From assembly GCF_003346715.1 (NCBI RefSeq), contig NZ_QQPQ01000009.1, positions 1-64,000 on the forward strand: a stretch of DNA of 64,000 bases. Reading direction: 5' to 3'. A program made the translations under genes and the position numbers. Shown here in pieces: positions 35,148 to 44,544 of this stretch; position 1 is the stretch's first letter; each line of letters starts with the position of its first letter. Under the pieces are notes generated by a model. It searched no databases. It had not been told where the DNA came from and worked only from the letters and a program-made list of their open reading frames with translations. This stretch comes from Oceanispirochaeta sp. M1 (GTDB lineage: Bacteria; Spirochaetota; Spirochaetia; DSM-2461).

Positions 35148-36119
35148 ATGCCCGATAGAGTAAAAAACTCCAGCTTTGAAATTGCTGATATGCTTGTAAA
35201 ACCCGGCACAAAAGCAACAGGAGAATTACCTCTTGTAAAGTTAGTGACAGGTAATCAAATATCCATTCCTCTCTATATATTCAACGGATATGAACCGGGA
35301 CCTGTGATATGGATAAGTGCAGCAATACATGGAGATGAAGTAGCCGGAGTGGAAATCATCAGGCAGGTAATCGAAAAGATAAATCCAAAGAAGCTGAGGG
35401 GTACACTGATTACAGTTCCCATAGTTAATGTGCATGGATTTTTAAATAGAGAACGATATCTCCCTGACAGGAGAGATCTAAACCGATCCTTCCCCGGTTC
35501 AGCCAAAGGCTCTCTTGCCGCAGGAATTGCGCACCTCTTTATGTCTGAGATTGTCAGCAGATGTGATATGGGTATAGACCTTCATACAGGCTCAAATAAT
35601 AGAGCAAATTACCCTCAAATTCGATCAGATCTTGATAATCCTGAGTCAAAAAGGTTATGTGAGGTATTCGGTGCCCCTATTATGCTCCATTCAAAAATCC
35701 GGGATGGTTCTCTAAGAGGGGCTGCCAGTGAGAGAGGTAAAAAAGTTCTTCTTTATGAGGGAGGAGAAGCCAATCGCTTTGACTATGAAGCCATAAGATA
35801 TGCCGTAAATGGCATTATGAGAATACTTGCAGATCAAGGAATGACTGATACTTTTACTGAACCTAATGAGATGCAGTCACTGGAAAGCAGAAACAGTTCC
35901 TGGCTGAGAGCAAAGAAAAGTGGAATAGCAATAATGGGCAGTGAGCTGGGAGAGTTTATCAATAAAGGGCAGACCATGGGCCTCATTCACAACTCTCTTG
36001 GAAAACAGCTGGGACGTATTATAGCCCATAGCAGTGGTTTGATAATTGGACGAAGCATGCAGCCCCTGGTAAATCAGGGAGATGCTTTATACCATATAGC
36101 GGAGGTTAATGGCGAATGA
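35148..36119 (+). CDS. Succinylglutamate desuccinylase/aspartoacylase-like protein
   Basis: This 323-residue M14-type zinc hydrolase has the zinc-binding pair in AAIHGDEVAGVE (His61, Glu64) and a further His in GIDLHTGS. Substrate-binding DRRDLNRSFPG and the catalytic Glu in LLYEGGEANRFD are present. The last 70 residues form a small beta domain (SSGLIIGRSMQPLVNQGDAL). Relatives cleave N-acyl amino acids. It stands between the RimB-like and RimK-like genes and overlaps rimK by four bases, an arrangement recurring in other bacteria. A role in trimming glutamate-based modifications or solutes is inference. Confidence 0.8.
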   Translation: MPDRVKNSSFEIADMLVKPGTKATGELPLVKLVTGNQISIPLYIFNGYEPGPVIWISAAIHGDEVAGVEIIRQVIEKINPKKLRGTLITVPIVNVHGFLNRERYLPDRRDLNRSFPGSAKGSLAAGIAHLFMSEIVSRCDMGIDLHTGSNNRANYPQIRSDLDNPESKRLCEVFGAPIMLHSKIRDGSLRGAASERGKKVLLYEGGEANRFDYEAIRYAVNGIMRILADQGMTDTFTEPNEMQSLESRNSSWLRAKKSGIAIMGSELGEFINKGQTMGLIHNSLGKQLGRIIAHSSGLIIGRSMQPLVNQGDALYHIAEVNGE

Positions 36120-37306
36120 AACTGGCAATATTATCAAGGGCACCAAGATCCTATAGCACACAAAGATTAAAAATGGCAGCACTGGAGCGAGGGCACCAAT
36201 GTAAAGTACTGAATACATTGAGATTCGCCATTGATTTGTCAGGAAATTCACCTGATTTACAGTTTCAAGGAAAACAACTTTCCGATTATGATGCCATTTT
36301 GCCAAGAATTGGAGCTTCCATAACCTATTTCGGGACTGCTGTTGTCAGGCAATTTGAACAGATGGATGTCTACACACCTAATACCTCTAACGGAATATCC
36401 AACTCCAGAGATAAACTTCGGGCGACTCAAATACTTTCCCGTCATGATATAGGAATTCCTGCGACGACTTTTGTCCGAGATCAGAAAGATGTTATTTCTG
36501 CCATCCAGAGAGTCGGTGGTGCTCCAGTGGTGATCAAACTGCTAGAAGGGACCCAGGGAATAGGTGTAATCCTGGCACCGGAACTAAAAGTGGCAGAAGC
36601 CATAATTGAAACATTGCAGAGTACTCAGCAGAATGTTCTTATTCAGCAGTTTATCTCTGAAAGCAAGGGGAAGGATATACGTGCTCTCGTTGTGGGAGAC
36701 AGAGTGGTAGGGGCAATGAGACGAAGCGCTCAGGGTGATGAATTCAGATCTAATGTACATAGAGGTGGTTCAGTTGAAGCAATAAACCTGGACTCCCTTT
36801 ATGAGCAGACTGCTGTTAGAGCTGCTCAGATCATGGGCCTCAGGGTAGCAGGTGTTGATATGCTTGAAAGTAAAGATGGCCCACTTGTAATGGAAGTAAA
36901 TTCTTCTCCGGGACTGGAAGGAATTGAAAAAGCCACCGAACTGGATATAGCCGGTTCCATTATTGATTATATTGCTAACCAGGTAGACTTCCCTGAATTG
37001 GATGTACGACAACGTTTAACAATCAGCACTGGTTATGGGGTTGCTGAAATACTTGTTAAGGAAGACAGCCATATTGTAGGAAAAACTGTAGCAGAATCGG
37101 GTCTCAGGGATCAGGATATCACAGTTCTAACCCTCCACAGGGAAACAGAGGTAATCCCGAACCCGAGGGAAAACAGAATATTGGAAGCAAATGACCGATT
37201 GCTTTGCTTTGGCCGCCTTGAATCAATGCGCAGCATGATTCCCAAAAGAAAAAAGCGCAGAGAAAAAGTTAAAAAACTACCTGACAATATGGTGGCTGAA
37301 ATCTAA
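36116..37306 (+). CDS. rimK: RimK-type ATP-grasp ligase fused to an RCK_C domain
   Basis: Residues 1-290 match RimK, the ATP-grasp ligase that adds glutamate residues to ribosomal protein S6 or makes polyglutamate. Visible are PRIGASITYFGTAVVRQFE, ATP-binding Lys141, GTQGIGVIL (145-153) and the metal site VMEVNSSPGLEGIE (258-271). Residues 305-375 match a TrkA-C/RCK_C domain (SHIVGKTVAESGLRDQDI then NRILEANDRLLCFGRLES), found in potassium transporters and often a c-di-AMP or ion sensor. E. coli RimK has about 300 residues and no such domain. The gene lies just before ktrB and ktrA. I infer glutamylation controlled by the same signal as potassium uptake. Confidence 0.86.
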   Translation: MKLAILSRAPRSYSTQRLKMAALERGHQCKVLNTLRFAIDLSGNSPDLQFQGKQLSDYDAILPRIGASITYFGTAVVRQFEQMDVYTPNTSNGISNSRDKLRATQILSRHDIGIPATTFVRDQKDVISAIQRVGGAPVVIKLLEGTQGIGVILAPELKVAEAIIETLQSTQQNVLIQQFISESKGKDIRALVVGDRVVGAMRRSAQGDEFRSNVHRGGSVEAINLDSLYEQTAVRAAQIMGLRVAGVDMLESKDGPLVMEVNSSPGLEGIEKATELDIAGSIIDYIANQVDFPELDVRQRLTISTGYGVAEILVKEDSHIVGKTVAESGLRDQDITVLTLHRETEVIPNPRENRILEANDRLLCFGRLESMRSMIPKRKKRREKVKKLPDNMVAEI

Positions 37307-37355
37307 AATTGAGCATAGTCTTGGGTTTTCATGAATTTGGAGAAATAGGAACTAT

Positions 37356-39053
37356 ATGAGAAAAATATTCTTAATCTTTTTTGTAATTCTGGGGATAATA
37401 GGTTTATTTCTGGAACAGTATAGAAACATTCCAGGGATTCTTAACTGGTTTGTTACCATAATTGATTACTCCCTTGTTTCCTATCTTCTACTGGACTTCT
37501 TTTGGGGTATGAAGTCCAGCAGTAAACCATCTTATTATATAAAAAAGAATCTCTTTTCTTTCCTTTTTATAATTATTTATTTATCCCTGTTTATTATAAA
37601 CCTATTACTGAAACAGAGAAGTGATCTGTTGACTCGGGATAACAACCTGATGACAATTATCAGAAACATTCTTCTTGTACTGAAAATATTCGGCAGATTC
37701 AGAAAAGTCTCAACCTTTCTTCAATCCATCATTACCAAACCTGCCCAGACAGTTGTATTCAGTTTTATAATGGTAATTCTTATTGGATCACTGATTTTGA
37801 TGATGCCTGTTATGAGTACAGGCGTTTCTCTTACGCCTTTAAATGCCCTCTTTACTGTTACATCAGCAGTTTGTGTAACTGGTCTGACTGTTATTGATAC
37901 AGCAAATCAATTCACACCGATTGGAAAGATCGTTATCCTGCTTCTAATTCAGATAGGAGGCTTGGGAATAATGCTCCTATCTTTCTTTATGGTCTTCTTG
38001 TTCAAACAGAGGTTGAGTGTAAAAGATAAGAATCTTTTATCATACATGCTTAGCAGTAAAAATACTCAATCCTTAAAAAGGAGTGTATTGAGGATCATTT
38101 TCCTTACTTTTCTAATTGAAATAACAGGGGCACTACTCCTTTTCCCCATTTTCAGTAAAAGCGGTTTACCCTTTGCCAGGGCCGTATTCTTCAGCATATT
38201 TCACTCAGTATCTGCCTTTTGTAATGCCGGGTTCGCCCTTTATTCAGACAGTCTGGTGTCATTCAATAAGAATCTGATGATGAATATAATCATTACGACC
38301 CTCATTATTGCCGGAGGAATCAGCTTTGCTGTAATACTGGATATTCACAGTCTCTTTTTCAATTGGTTCAAAAAGAAGAAAGCTCCCTTATCTATTAATT
38401 CTAAAATAGTCCTCATTGTGTCTTCTATCCTTACAGTTTCGGGTACCCTCATCATCTATAAACTGGAGCATATTTCTAATCTCTATCCTGCCCCCCTATG
38501 GAACCAATACTTATCAGCTTATTTTCAGTCCGTAACACTCAGAACCGCAGGTTTTAACACAATACCCTTTGAAAAATTATCAAATGGAACTCTTTTAATT
38601 ATGATGGGCTTAATGTTTATTGGCGGAGCCTCCGGAAGTACTGCAGGAGGAATAAAGGTCAATACATTGGGGGTCGTATGGGCTTATATTCGTTCTTTCA
38701 GAAGAGGGGAACAGGAGATTCTACTCTACAGACAACAGATCCCTAAAGATAATATCCTACAGGCATTTACGGTCATAGCATTTGCTGTTCTATCAATATT
38801 CATTGTCAGCTCAGTATTAGTTATCACAGAAGATGCACCACCCATTAAAATACTATTTGAAACTGTCTCAGCATTTGCAACTGTAGGATTAACTGCCGGA
38901 ATAACAGGATCTCTCTCCCCAATTGGAAAGATAGGAATCATATTTCTAATGTTTTTAGGGAGACTGGGACCTTTAACCCTGTTAACAGCTTCTTCGGGCA
39001 AAGAAAAACAGAGCCGGATATCCTACCCCGAAGCTTCAATAATGATTGGTTGA
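37356..39053 (+). CDS. ktrB: Potassium transporter KtrB/TrkH-type subunit with N-terminal extension
   Basis: The membrane pore of a Trk/Ktr/HKT potassium transporter, 565 residues. The four selectivity-filter loops are VCVTGLTVID, FCNAGFALYS, RTAGFNTIPF and FATVGLTAGI, each with the filter glycine. The core begins near residue 125; about 120 extra N-terminal residues with three hydrophobic helices and a basic stretch (LKIFGRFRKVSTFLQ) precede it, making it longer than usual KtrB (about 450). GGAGAAATAGGA precedes the ATG. The regulator KtrA is encoded next. It imports potassium under hyperosmotic stress. Confidence 0.9.
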   Translation: MRKIFLIFFVILGIIGLFLEQYRNIPGILNWFVTIIDYSLVSYLLLDFFWGMKSSSKPSYYIKKNLFSFLFIIIYLSLFIINLLLKQRSDLLTRDNNLMTIIRNILLVLKIFGRFRKVSTFLQSIITKPAQTVVFSFIMVILIGSLILMMPVMSTGVSLTPLNALFTVTSAVCVTGLTVIDTANQFTPIGKIVILLLIQIGGLGIMLLSFFMVFLFKQRLSVKDKNLLSYMLSSKNTQSLKRSVLRIIFLTFLIEITGALLLFPIFSKSGLPFARAVFFSIFHSVSAFCNAGFALYSDSLVSFNKNLMMNIIITTLIIAGGISFAVILDIHSLFFNWFKKKKAPLSINSKIVLIVSSILTVSGTLIIYKLEHISNLYPAPLWNQYLSAYFQSVTLRTAGFNTIPFEKLSNGTLLIMMGLMFIGGASGSTAGGIKVNTLGVVWAYIRSFRRGEQEILLYRQQIPKDNILQAFTVIAFAVLSIFIVSSVLVITEDAPPIKILFETVSAFATVGLTAGITGSLSPIGKIGIIFLMFLGRLGPLTLLTASSGKEKQSRISYPEASIMIG

Positions 39054-39076
39054 AAAAAAAGAATTAAGGAAGAACC

Positions 39077-39775
39077 ATGGATAAAACATATGCGGTCATC
39101 GGATTAGGAGTTTTTGGTAGAAAAGTCTGTGAAGTACTATCAACCAAAGGTGCGGATGTGATTGCCATAGATAATACGGCAGAACAAGTGAACCGGGTGA
39201 AAGATATTGTCAGCCAGGCTGTGCTGCTTGATTCAACGGATGAAGAATCATTATCAGAAGCGTCTCTGGATTCGGTTGATGCAGCGATTGTTGCTATTGG
39301 TGATAATATTGAAGCAAGCATACTGACAACCGCACTATTAAAACAGCTTGGCGTCCAATATATAATTGCCAGATCCGTAAATAAGATTCACTATCAGGTT
39401 TTAAAGAAGGTCGGAGCCGACGAAATCATCAACATAGAAGAGGATCAGGGGACCAGGATTGCTTTAAACCTGGTAGCTCCCTCGGTAATGGAAAAAGTTC
39501 AGTTATCAAAAGAAATAATACTCTCAGAGCTCTATCTACCCCAGGCTTTTGTGAAAAACTCAGTGAAGGAAATGGAGTTTGAAACCCGATTTAATATCAG
39601 GCTTGTTGCTATACGCAGAAGTTTGAACCAGATGGATGCTGAAGGATTGAGTCTACGTAAAGAAGTTCTACTCTTTCCTGAGGCAGATGAAAAACTGGAA
39701 GAAGGAGACATACTCATAATGGTAGGTGACGAGAGTAAACTTGAGTCTTTCCAGAAAAGCGGGAGTCAACCATGA
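39077..39775 (+). CDS. ktrA: Potassium transporter regulator KtrA (RCK protein)
   Basis: This cytoplasmic 232-residue regulator has an N-terminal NAD/ATP-binding RCK_N Rossmann domain (YAVIGLGVFGRKVCEVL; acidic end of strand 2 VIAIDN) and a C-terminal RCK_C domain from about residue 140 (ILSELYLPQAFVKNSVKEM then DEKLEEGDILIMVGDES). A single RCK unit of this length is KtrA-like; TrkA of E. coli has two. It forms a ring that gates KtrB in response to nucleotides. AGGAAG precedes the start, and the stop overlaps the next gene by four bases. Confidence 0.92.
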   Translation: MDKTYAVIGLGVFGRKVCEVLSTKGADVIAIDNTAEQVNRVKDIVSQAVLLDSTDEESLSEASLDSVDAAIVAIGDNIEASILTTALLKQLGVQYIIARSVNKIHYQVLKKVGADEIINIEEDQGTRIALNLVAPSVMEKVQLSKEIILSELYLPQAFVKNSVKEMEFETRFNIRLVAIRRSLNQMDAEGLSLRKEVLLFPEADEKLEEGDILIMVGDESKLESFQKSGSQP

Positions 39776-40530
39776 TTTTAGTCAAACGAAAGCGGCTAAT
39801 AATTTCATTTCTGATGATATTGGGGTCTTTGGTTCTTTTTCTACTGATCAGCATTGATTCATTTTCTGAAGCCCCCCTCAATATAAGTATAGAGAAACAA
39901 CAGGTTGTTTACTGGGGAGTCGTGACCATCCTGTTCCAGACCCTTGTTTTCCTCTCCCTGTTCATTGATCAGAGAAAACTGGTATCCGATTTGAAAAAGA
40001 TTGCCAGCTATAAAGATTTGAACCATCCTCAATCTGCAAAGATTCTTGATCAGCTGGATGAGATAGGACAGGTTATCTATAGTATATTGAATGATTTCAA
40101 CAAGCTTCTTGAATTGAGACTGAATCGAATAACAGCCTTCAACAAAGTTTTAAAAATTGTATGTGAAGAGTACCCTGAACCTCTCTTAATTACTGATACC
40201 ATGGGGAGCATTCTGGGTATAAGCCAGAAACTCTCAGACAAGCTGAACCTGAGTATTGGAAGTGATCTTAAAATAAATGATATATTTCCTGATCTTAAAC
40301 TGGCTGAAATACTGGTTTTTCTGGAAAAGAACCGGGAGATATGGAGGGGAGAGACAAACTCTGCTGAGATTTGCACTCCTATTTTTGATAAGAATGGAAA
40401 TCTGAATTTATGTATATGGGAGTTTGAAGCAACTCATATATCACAGAAAATAATCAGTAATCCTGTAAACAATATTTCAAAGCGCACTCTGAATTCATTC
40501 AAGGGGTTTCTGAAAAGAAAAGGGAAATGA
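39772..40530 (+). CDS. Two-helix membrane protein with PAS-like domain
   Basis: The 252-residue protein has two N-terminal transmembrane helices (about 8-28 and 45-65). A coiled segment follows (LDQLDEIGQVIYSILNDFNK), then a PAS-like domain at about 125-220 (ICEEYPEPLLITDTMGSILG reads like a PAS N-cap and strands). No kinase, cyclase or output domain follows, so the protein may act by contacts with KtrB/KtrA. It starts in an ATGA overlap with ktrA and is last in the operon. I do not recognise a named family. Confidence 0.65.
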   Translation: MILVKRKRLIISFLMILGSLVLFLLISIDSFSEAPLNISIEKQQVVYWGVVTILFQTLVFLSLFIDQRKLVSDLKKIASYKDLNHPQSAKILDQLDEIGQVIYSILNDFNKLLELRLNRITAFNKVLKIVCEEYPEPLLITDTMGSILGISQKLSDKLNLSIGSDLKINDIFPDLKLAEILVFLEKNREIWRGETNSAEICTPIFDKNGNLNLCIWEFEATHISQKIISNPVNNISKRTLNSFKGFLKRKGK

Positions 40531-40567
40531 CCCTTGGGTATTGAAATCACGTCAAAGCTGCAAAAGA

Positions 40568-41728
40568 TTAAAGGCCGAATAAAATATCAACAGCCTCCCT
40601 GTAAGATCTGTAGACAGGATCAATAGTAACAATCTCGATGCATTCATCGATACCATGAAAGTTCCTGTTCTTAACACCGAAGCCGCAGGTGGCTTCAATA
40701 CCCAGGGAAAACAGATAGTTACCGATATTGGAGGGACCGCAGACAACCCGGGGAATGTCCCGGCCTGTGATGGAGGATGCCCCTTTATGGAGAGCGGAAG
40801 CCACGACTGAGGAGGAAGGCAGCACATAAGGAGGCCAGCTCCCTTTTTCATTCACAGCCGTAGGATGGGGTGAAGGAAAACGTTCATCCACTGCAGCGGC
40901 AGCATCACATAACAGCCCTGAAGCCTTTTGGGCATCGAAGGTATTTGTCAGCCGCACATCCACCAGGATACGGCAATCATCTGGAACCACAGAGAATCCA
41001 TTTCCCCCTCTCATTTTAGTAACTGTCAGTTTTGGACCGAAGGGAAAATCCTTATCCTCCAGGGCAGAGAGCTCCCGGCTGTAGAGCTCTTCAATGAGAG
41101 CAGCCCCTTTACGCAGTGCGTTTTGCTCATTGTCTCCGGCCATTCCCGTATGCCCGCTTTTACCTGAAACGACCAGCTCTACCCGGTAGAAACCCCTGGC
41201 TCCGCAGACCACTTCATCAAATCCCGGATAACCGATCATCACACCAGCCAAATCAGGATTCTCTCGAACCAGTGCTTTGACACCGCCGAAATTCCCGGTA
41301 TGCTCATCCACATCGAACATGACCGCAAGCCGGCCTGATGTTAGGCTCTTCTCAAGGAACAGATCATGGAGAATATGAGAGAAGATCGCCACCCCCGCCC
41401 TTGAATCACAACTTCCTCTGCCATAGAGCCATCCCTCTTCTTCTTCCGCACTGAAAGGGTCTCGACTCCACTCTGCCGGATTGCCGATATCGGCGGTATC
41501 GCCACAGGCATTCAGACAGTAAAGAGGGCCATCACCTTCTCCAAGGATAAAGATGAAGGCACAGTTTTTCCCATTTTCATCCTTCAGGATATTTCCTTTC
41601 ATCCCCCGGGAGGCATACCAGTCGGTCAGATACCTGAGCATAGGCTCTGTATCATCGATCCCTCCCTGGGTGGGAATGTGGACCATTTCTTTGATCATGT
41701 TCAGTATAGATGCGGTCTTCCCGTTCAA
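40568..41728 (-). CDS. M20 family metallopeptidase
   Basis: This 386-residue zinc peptidase or amidohydrolase belongs to the M20 family (ArgE/DapE/CPG2 type). Metal ligands are visible in NACGDTADI, YGRGSCDSRAG (the usual GRGxxDxKxG with Ser/Cys variation), DVDEHTGNFGG and a late KNRNFHGIDECIEI. The middle holds the dimerisation domain (SGKSGHTGMAGDNEQNA). The start is TTG at 41728, four bases into the end of the upstream phosphorylase gene with GGAGG before it. Its substrate and link to nucleoside salvage are unclear; it may hydrolyse ureido or acyl products of purine breakdown, which is inference. Confidence 0.82.
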   Translation of the reverse strand: MNGKTASILNMIKEMVHIPTQGGIDDTEPMLRYLTDWYASRGMKGNILKDENGKNCAFIFILGEGDGPLYCLNACGDTADIGNPAEWSRDPFSAEEEEGWLYGRGSCDSRAGVAIFSHILHDLFLEKSLTSGRLAVMFDVDEHTGNFGGVKALVRENPDLAGVMIGYPGFDEVVCGARGFYRVELVVSGKSGHTGMAGDNEQNALRKGAALIEELYSRELSALEDKDFPFGPKLTVTKMRGGNGFSVVPDDCRILVDVRLTNTFDAQKASGLLCDAAAAVDERFPSPHPTAVNEKGSWPPYVLPSSSVVASALHKGASSITGRDIPRVVCGPSNIGNYLFSLGIEATCGFGVKNRNFHGIDECIEIVTIDPVYRSYREAVDILFGL

Positions 41729-42456
41729 AAAAGAACCTCCTTCAGTGCTTCAAGAGCAACCTGGATTTCCAGTTCCTCACCCCTGGCGGTTAGAGAACTC
41801 TGATCCACATAGTCTCCAATTCCCTCTTTGACATCCCTCTCATAAAGAACCACATTATTCAAAACGGCTGCGGCTCTCACCCCCCGCAGGGAGGCCAGAG
41901 TGAAAAGTGTAGCGGTCTCCATGTCGGAACCCAGTACATTCATGCTGTTGGCCTTTTTCATTCGCTCAGCCTCATCATCGATATAGAAAGAATCATGACT
42001 GCGGGTAATTCCCACATGAAATTGAAGACTTTGTTTTCTACAGGTTTCGATAAGAGCTGACAGGAGATAATAATCGGGAGCTGCCGGATAGCCCTCTTCC
42101 GCATACATCCTGGATGCTCCATCTTCCCGGACCGTGGCTGTGGGAATGATTAAATCGCCCAGAGCAATTCCGGATCGGCTGGCACCGGCGCTGCCTATGC
42201 GGATAAAGTTCTTAGCCCCGCAGGCAATCAGTTCTTCCAGAGCAATAACCATGGAGGGACCGCCGATACCGGTAGAACAGATGGTTACGGGCATACCTTT
42301 ATAGGACCCTGTAAGGGTTCTAAACTCCCGGTTGAATGCAATTTCACTCCAGGAATCAAGATACTCCGCAGCCCTGAGAACCCGGGCAGGATCTCCCGGC
42401 AGGAGAATATTTTCGGCCACATCTTTTTTGTCGCAAAGGATATGAGGTTGTTTCAT
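41725..42456 (-). CDS. Uridine phosphorylase-like nucleoside phosphorylase
   Basis: The 243-residue enzyme belongs to nucleoside phosphorylase family NP-I. Phosphate binding is shown by LLPGDPARV and RIGSAGASR, and nucleoside binding by LGSDMETATLFTLA with the Glu that contacts the ribose 2'-hydroxyl. The pattern is closer to Udp than to DeoD, but base preference is not certain. It converts nucleosides with phosphate into free base and ribose 1-phosphate. It lies in the same minus-strand operon as DeoD and the nucleoside transporter. Confidence 0.82.
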   Translation of the reverse strand: MKQPHILCDKKDVAENILLPGDPARVLRAAEYLDSWSEIAFNREFRTLTGSYKGMPVTICSTGIGGPSMVIALEELIACGAKNFIRIGSAGASRSGIALGDLIIPTATVREDGASRMYAEEGYPAAPDYYLLSALIETCRKQSLQFHVGITRSHDSFYIDDEAERMKKANSMNVLGSDMETATLFTLASLRGVRAAAVLNNVVLYERDVKEGIGDYVDQSSLTARGEELEIQVALEALKEVLF

Positions 42457-42461
42457 TCATT

Positions 42462-43778
42462 TTACTCCCAATGTATTTGATTACAGGCTTCCAGAACAGC
42501 TTCGCCCAGAACAGGGTGAATCATCAATGATTTCCTCAGGCTGGAGAGTCCTATCCCGGCATCCAATACAGGTCCGCAGAAACCTGCTGTTTCTGATACA
42601 GTCTGACCGCTCATCCAGAGACCTGCCAGCCGATCTTTATCTGTTACAAGAACTTTCACAAAACCAGTTTCCCACTTGCCCATTCCACGCCAGGTATGGT
42701 TAAAAGGGAACTGTCCTGAACCATAGGGAATTCCCGCGGCAATCAGGTCTTTCTCCTGCTGTCCGGCTCCGGCAATTTCAGGAAGAGAAAAGACTGCCCT
42801 GGGAAGTCCACCCTGGTCCAGGGTTATGGGGATATTATCTTTCAGAAAGTCTCCCATCTGCATCCCCTGCTGAACCGCAGCACTTCCCATCCCTAATAAA
42901 CCGTTGATATCTCCCACAGCAAAAATATGGGGAACGTTGGTTCTTAGAGATCCATTGACGGGAATTCGATCCTTCAGACACTCTACCCCGGCAGCCGCAA
43001 GGCCTTCGGGAAATGAGGGACGACGGATGCCTGTGATCAGAACAGGCCCGGAAGGATTTATAGATTGGGAATCTGTTAATAACTCGCCCTTCTCTCCAGA
43101 ACCGGTCACCCTGGTATCCATTTTGAAGGAGACTCCATTGTCCTTCAGGCGATCCGCTATAGGCTGTACAAGATCTCTATCGTACCCGGTCAGAATTTCA
43201 CTCTGCTGTTCAAGGACTGTTACGGATGTTCCCAACTCAGAAAAAAGTGAGGCAAACTCGATCCCCTCCACATCCCCCCCGACAATCGTCAGAGAACCGG
43301 GTGGCCGGGAAAGTGAAACAGCCTCTTTATGAGAAATACAGTTGGGATGGTCAGATACTCCGGGGAGACTCCCGGGTTCGGTTCCCGTTGCCAGAATAAT
43401 AGAACGGGCTGAGAGGATGGTATCATCAACTTTAAAGCTATCAGCAGAGAGAAAAAAACCTTCTCCCGTATAAAGATCAACTCCCGCAGACATCAGACGA
43501 CGATTCATCAACGGCCCCAGATGATTCATTCTCTCCCGGCTATCATTCAGAACCTGGGGCAGCCTTTCAGGAACTCCGGTTTCACGAAGAAGCTTAATGC
43601 GATCCAGGATCATCTTAACAGGGAGACAGCCTGTTGCCAGACCCGTTCCTCCCTGTATGTCCCGCTCTACAAGAGCAGTCTTGAGTCCATTTCTGCCACA
43701 GCTTAAGGCAGAGTAAAAGCCCGCAGGACCGGAGCCCAGCACAAGCACATCATATTGCACAGATTCAGACGATTTCAA
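42462..43778 (-). CDS. Dihydrolipoamide dehydrogenase-like flavoprotein lacking one redox Cys
   Basis: The 438-residue protein has the fold of the NAD(P)-disulfide oxidoreductases: FAD-binding [16 protein letters not shown]-binding [20 protein letters not shown], the second FAD site [13 protein letters not shown] and the C-terminal interface with [13 protein letters not shown]. The redox motif reads [13 protein letters not shown]: the first cysteine is Gly46 while Cys51 remains, so no active disulfide can form. It may be a transhydrogenase- or single-thiol-type reductase. The start is TTG at 43778 overlapping deoD, or GTG at 43760. Its place among nucleoside enzymes is unexpected. Confidence 0.8.
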   Translation of the reverse strand: MKSSESVQYDVLVLGSGPAGFYSALSCGRNGLKTALVERDIQGGTGLATGCLPVKMILDRIKLLRETGVPERLPQVLNDSRERMNHLGPLMNRRLMSAGVDLYTGEGFFLSADSFKVDDTILSARSIILATGTEPGSLPGVSDHPNCISHKEAVSLSRPPGSLTIVGGDVEGIEFASLFSELGTSVTVLEQQSEILTGYDRDLVQPIADRLKDNGVSFKMDTRVTGSGEKGELLTDSQSINPSGPVLITGIRRPSFPEGLAAAGVECLKDRIPVNGSLRTNVPHIFAVGDINGLLGMGSAAVQQGMQMGDFLKDNIPITLDQGGLPRAVFSLPEIAGAGQQEKDLIAAGIPYGSGQFPFNHTWRGMGKWETGFVKVLVTDKDRLAGLWMSGQTVSETAGFCGPVLDAGIGLSSLRKSLMIHPVLGEAVLEACNQIHWE

Positions 43779-44466
43779 GAGCGATCTGGATCATCTGGTT
43801 GAATGTGGTCTGCCTCTCTTCAGGGCTGCACTGCTCACTGGTGACAATACTGTCACTCACTGTAAGAAGAGACAGGGCATTAGCCTTAAACTTCGCCGCC
43901 AGAGTGTAGAGAGCAGAAGTCTCCATTTCCGCCGTCAACACGCCGTACTCCGCCCATTTCTTCCACCCATCGGGGTCATCCGCATAAAAAGTGTCCGATG
44001 TGAGAACATTCCCGACCTTGGCGGAGACACCCAGTTCCACACCTTTCTCCCAGGCCCGCCGAAGGAGATCGAAATTAGCAGTAGGAGCAAAATCCATGCC
44101 CCCGAAACGGAGGCTGTTCATAGAGGAATCGGTTGAGGCGCTCATGGCCATAACAACATCCCTGATTTTTACATCTTCCTGCATAGAACCACAGGTACCG
44201 ATTCTGATCAGATTTTTAACTCCATAGACAGTGAGTAACTCATTAACGTAAATAGAAATTGAGGGCATGCCCATTCCGGTGCCCTGTATGGAAACTTTCT
44301 TTCCCTTATAGGTACCCGTATAACCGAGCATCCCCCGAACCTGATTGTAACAAACCGCATCTTCCAGAAAATTCTCAGCTATGTATTTAGCTCTTAAAGG
44401 ATCTCCGGGGAGAAGGACAGATTCTGCGATATCCCCTTTCTTTGCTTCCATGTGTGCTGTACTCAT
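43765..44466 (-). CDS. deoD: Purine nucleoside phosphorylase DeoD
   Basis: This 233-residue hexameric-type purine nucleoside phosphorylase splits purine ribosides and deoxyribosides with phosphate. Diagnostic motifs are [16 protein letters not shown], the phosphate site [22 protein letters not shown] with the ribose-binding Glu, and TVSDSIVT with the Asp that protonates the base. Length matches E. coli DeoD. GGAGG precedes the ATG. The 78 bases between it and the amidohydrolase gene hold nothing I recognise. Confidence 0.95.
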   Translation of the reverse strand: MSTAHMEAKKGDIAESVLLPGDPLRAKYIAENFLEDAVCYNQVRGMLGYTGTYKGKKVSIQGTGMGMPSISIYVNELLTVYGVKNLIRIGTCGSMQEDVKIRDVVMAMSASTDSSMNSLRFGGMDFAPTANFDLLRRAWEKGVELGVSAKVGNVLTSDTFYADDPDGWKKWAEYGVLTAEMETSALYTLAAKFKANALSLLTVSDSIVTSEQCSPEERQTTFNQMIQIALEIV

Positions 44467-44544
44467 TTATACTTCCTCCAGTATTTGTTACTTTCGAACC
44501 ACCAAACAGGCGGCTCTGTACAATTTTTGAACATCGTTCCGGTA

